Source of the DNA: Castor canadensis
Lineage: Eukaryota; Chordata; Mammalia; Rodentia; Castoridae
Assembly: GCF_047511655.1 (NCBI RefSeq)
Contig: NC_133392.1
Location: forward strand, 162,864,542 to 162,928,541
Length of the DNA: 64,000 bases
Direction of reading: 5' to 3'
Positions within the stretch are counted from its first letter, which is position 1. The number at the start of each line of letters is the position of its first letter. Shown one piece after another: positions 55,760 to 64,000 of this stretch. Below the pieces are notes generated by a model. The model did not search any database. It was not told the origin of the DNA and saw only the letters and a program-made list of their open reading frames with translations. Made by a program: the position numbers and the translations under genes.

Positions 55760-57008
55760 CTTTTAAAGTTTTCAGACTTTATTTCATGGTGTTTGACACA
55801 GACACATACATACTGAAGTTAGTAATGAGACACCATGCAGCTCCCACCAGCCTTCTTCCTCCCCCAGCAACAAGGGGAGGGTCAGGCTGCTACCCACCAG
55901 CTTTATCTTGTCTTGCTCCCAAGAAAACTTGGCTGGGCATTCATGGCAGGGAGTGGGGGGGACAGACATTGCAGTTTAAGGCATTTCTAGCTCTGCAGCC
56001 ATCTCTGCCATTCCTGCACCTGCCCTTTGGCCTTGGTCATGACTGGGCCTATTCCTGGTCATTCTCAGAAAAGGATGACCACCACTCACACTGGAACTAG
56101 TGAGGGTTGCCGTGGGGTAGCCCTCAGCTGCTCTGGGACCAGAATAGGAAAGACAACAGTTCTGCCACTTCAGGCATGAAATAAAACCAATGTATGAAGA
56201 ACGTCGTTGGTGGTCAGACCTGGACATCCATCCTTTGAGGAGAGGGGCACTGTTGGCTGCCCTGGCAGACAGGCAATGGAAGTCAACCACTTCACACACA
56301 GTAGCCCACTTCATTTGAGAGGCTCCCCAAATGTGTGTGGGGGGGGATGGCCACATCCAGAGTGGCAGGGTAGATGGGCAAGACCAGCTGAGGGCCAGTC
56401 GGGGCACCCTAGATGGGCCTGGCTTGTACCACCCTAGAACTGGTGGACATATACAGAGAAGGCAGAGTATGGCCCCAGCAGTAACACTGCTTCTAAGTCA
56501 CAGTATTGGCACAGGGCCCTGGGGTCCAGGCTAGCCCAAGATGAGGCTAGCCCACAGCACACACAGGAAGAAAGAGCAGCTTAAAGTGGGAACCTAGAAA
56601 GGCCCCCATCAAATCCCAGCAGCCCCCTCATGCTCTGGTACACATTCCTCATCCCATGCAGCATGGGTGACGTGGGGGAGCAGGGTCTGCCAACAGGCCA
56701 GACTACACAAGGGACCAACACATGTGGATAGGCACAGATGCACAGTGCAAGGGGCTGAGGCATGGCACCCTGAGGCAGAGGGGTGTGTCCTGAGGCTGCC
56801 TTTGAGCTCAGTGCTCCAGGCTGCCACACTGCCCCTGCAAGTCCTTCCGCACCGGTTTGTCTCCACAGCACCACTGCCTGGACGGAAGGGAGGCTGGGCC
56901 AGCAGTCCCTCTGGCCAATACACAGGCAAGGAAATCATATCAAAAAGCAACAAGTTTACAAAAATAGAAAATAATTACAGCAGGAAAGGCGGGAGCTTGG
57001 ATGGTGGC
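55760..57008 (-). other. AGRN: AGRN 3' UTR
   Basis: Runs from the AGRN stop codon (57009-57011) to just beyond the reversed AATAAA at 55778-55783. The length of about 1.2 kb agrees with what I recall for human AGRN. No repeats are seen in it. Confidence 0.75.
55778..55783 (-). terminator. AGRN polyadenylation signal
   Basis: TTTATT on the plus strand, AATAAA on the minus strand, about 1.2 kb after the agrin stop. Confidence 0.7.

Positions 57009-64000
<6,992 letters not shown>

Overview
The window is nuclear DNA of a placental mammal, almost certainly a rodent. Genes are split into short GT-AG exons separated by repeat-rich introns. B1-type SINEs and tRNA/ID-like SINEs are common, and the two often form a compound (B1-like half followed by an ID-like half ending in a 'gagttcaaaccccagtacca' type box and an A tail). 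From memory this compound fits Castorimorpha (beaver / kangaroo-rat side) better than mouse or squirrel; that placement is an inference. The gene order C1orf159 (+), RNF223 (+), AGRN (-) is the human 1p36.33 block in inverted display.

Layout. 1-0.95 kb: no gene seen. 0.95-1.4 kb: CpG-island promoter and non-coding first exon of the C1orf159 orthologue, with three ZNF143-type ACTACA..TCCC boxes and one TCTCGCGAGA box. 1.4-11.7 kb: its first intron, with opposed L1 fragments and many SINEs. 11.77-21.04 kb: its eight coding exons (198 aa type I membrane protein). 25.95-28.98 kb: RNF223, a TATA-driven gene with a non-coding exon and an intronless 273-aa RING/transmembrane ORF. 30.77-39.97 kb, minus strand: a previously unexpected fossil, an unprocessed decayed gene of the SHP (PTPN11/PTPN6) tyrosine-phosphatase family. 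Both SH2 domains and several catalytic-domain exons are recognisable, and an endogenous retrovirus (33,689-38,614) sits inside the exon for the end of the second SH2 domain. 41.8-54.5 kb: a nest of class I endogenous retroviruses: an outer provirus, a solo LTR inside it, a second provirus of the same family inside it, and inside that another solo LTR and a retroposed mRNA 3' end. Both proviruses carry the same 91-bp piece of 5S rRNA. 55.76-63.95 kb, minus strand: the 3' half of AGRN (agrin), 17 constitutive exons plus the three alternative microexons y4 (KSRK), z8 and z11 that control heparin binding and acetylcholine-receptor clustering. The gene's 5' half lies beyond the right edge.

The three living genes are not functionally linked. 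The most notable items are the SHP-like fossil gene and the 5S-carrying retrovirus family. All calls are by eye, without alignment software; exon boundaries were set by splice signals, reading phase and remembered human protein sequences. The agrin exon lengths add up to one continuous frame.
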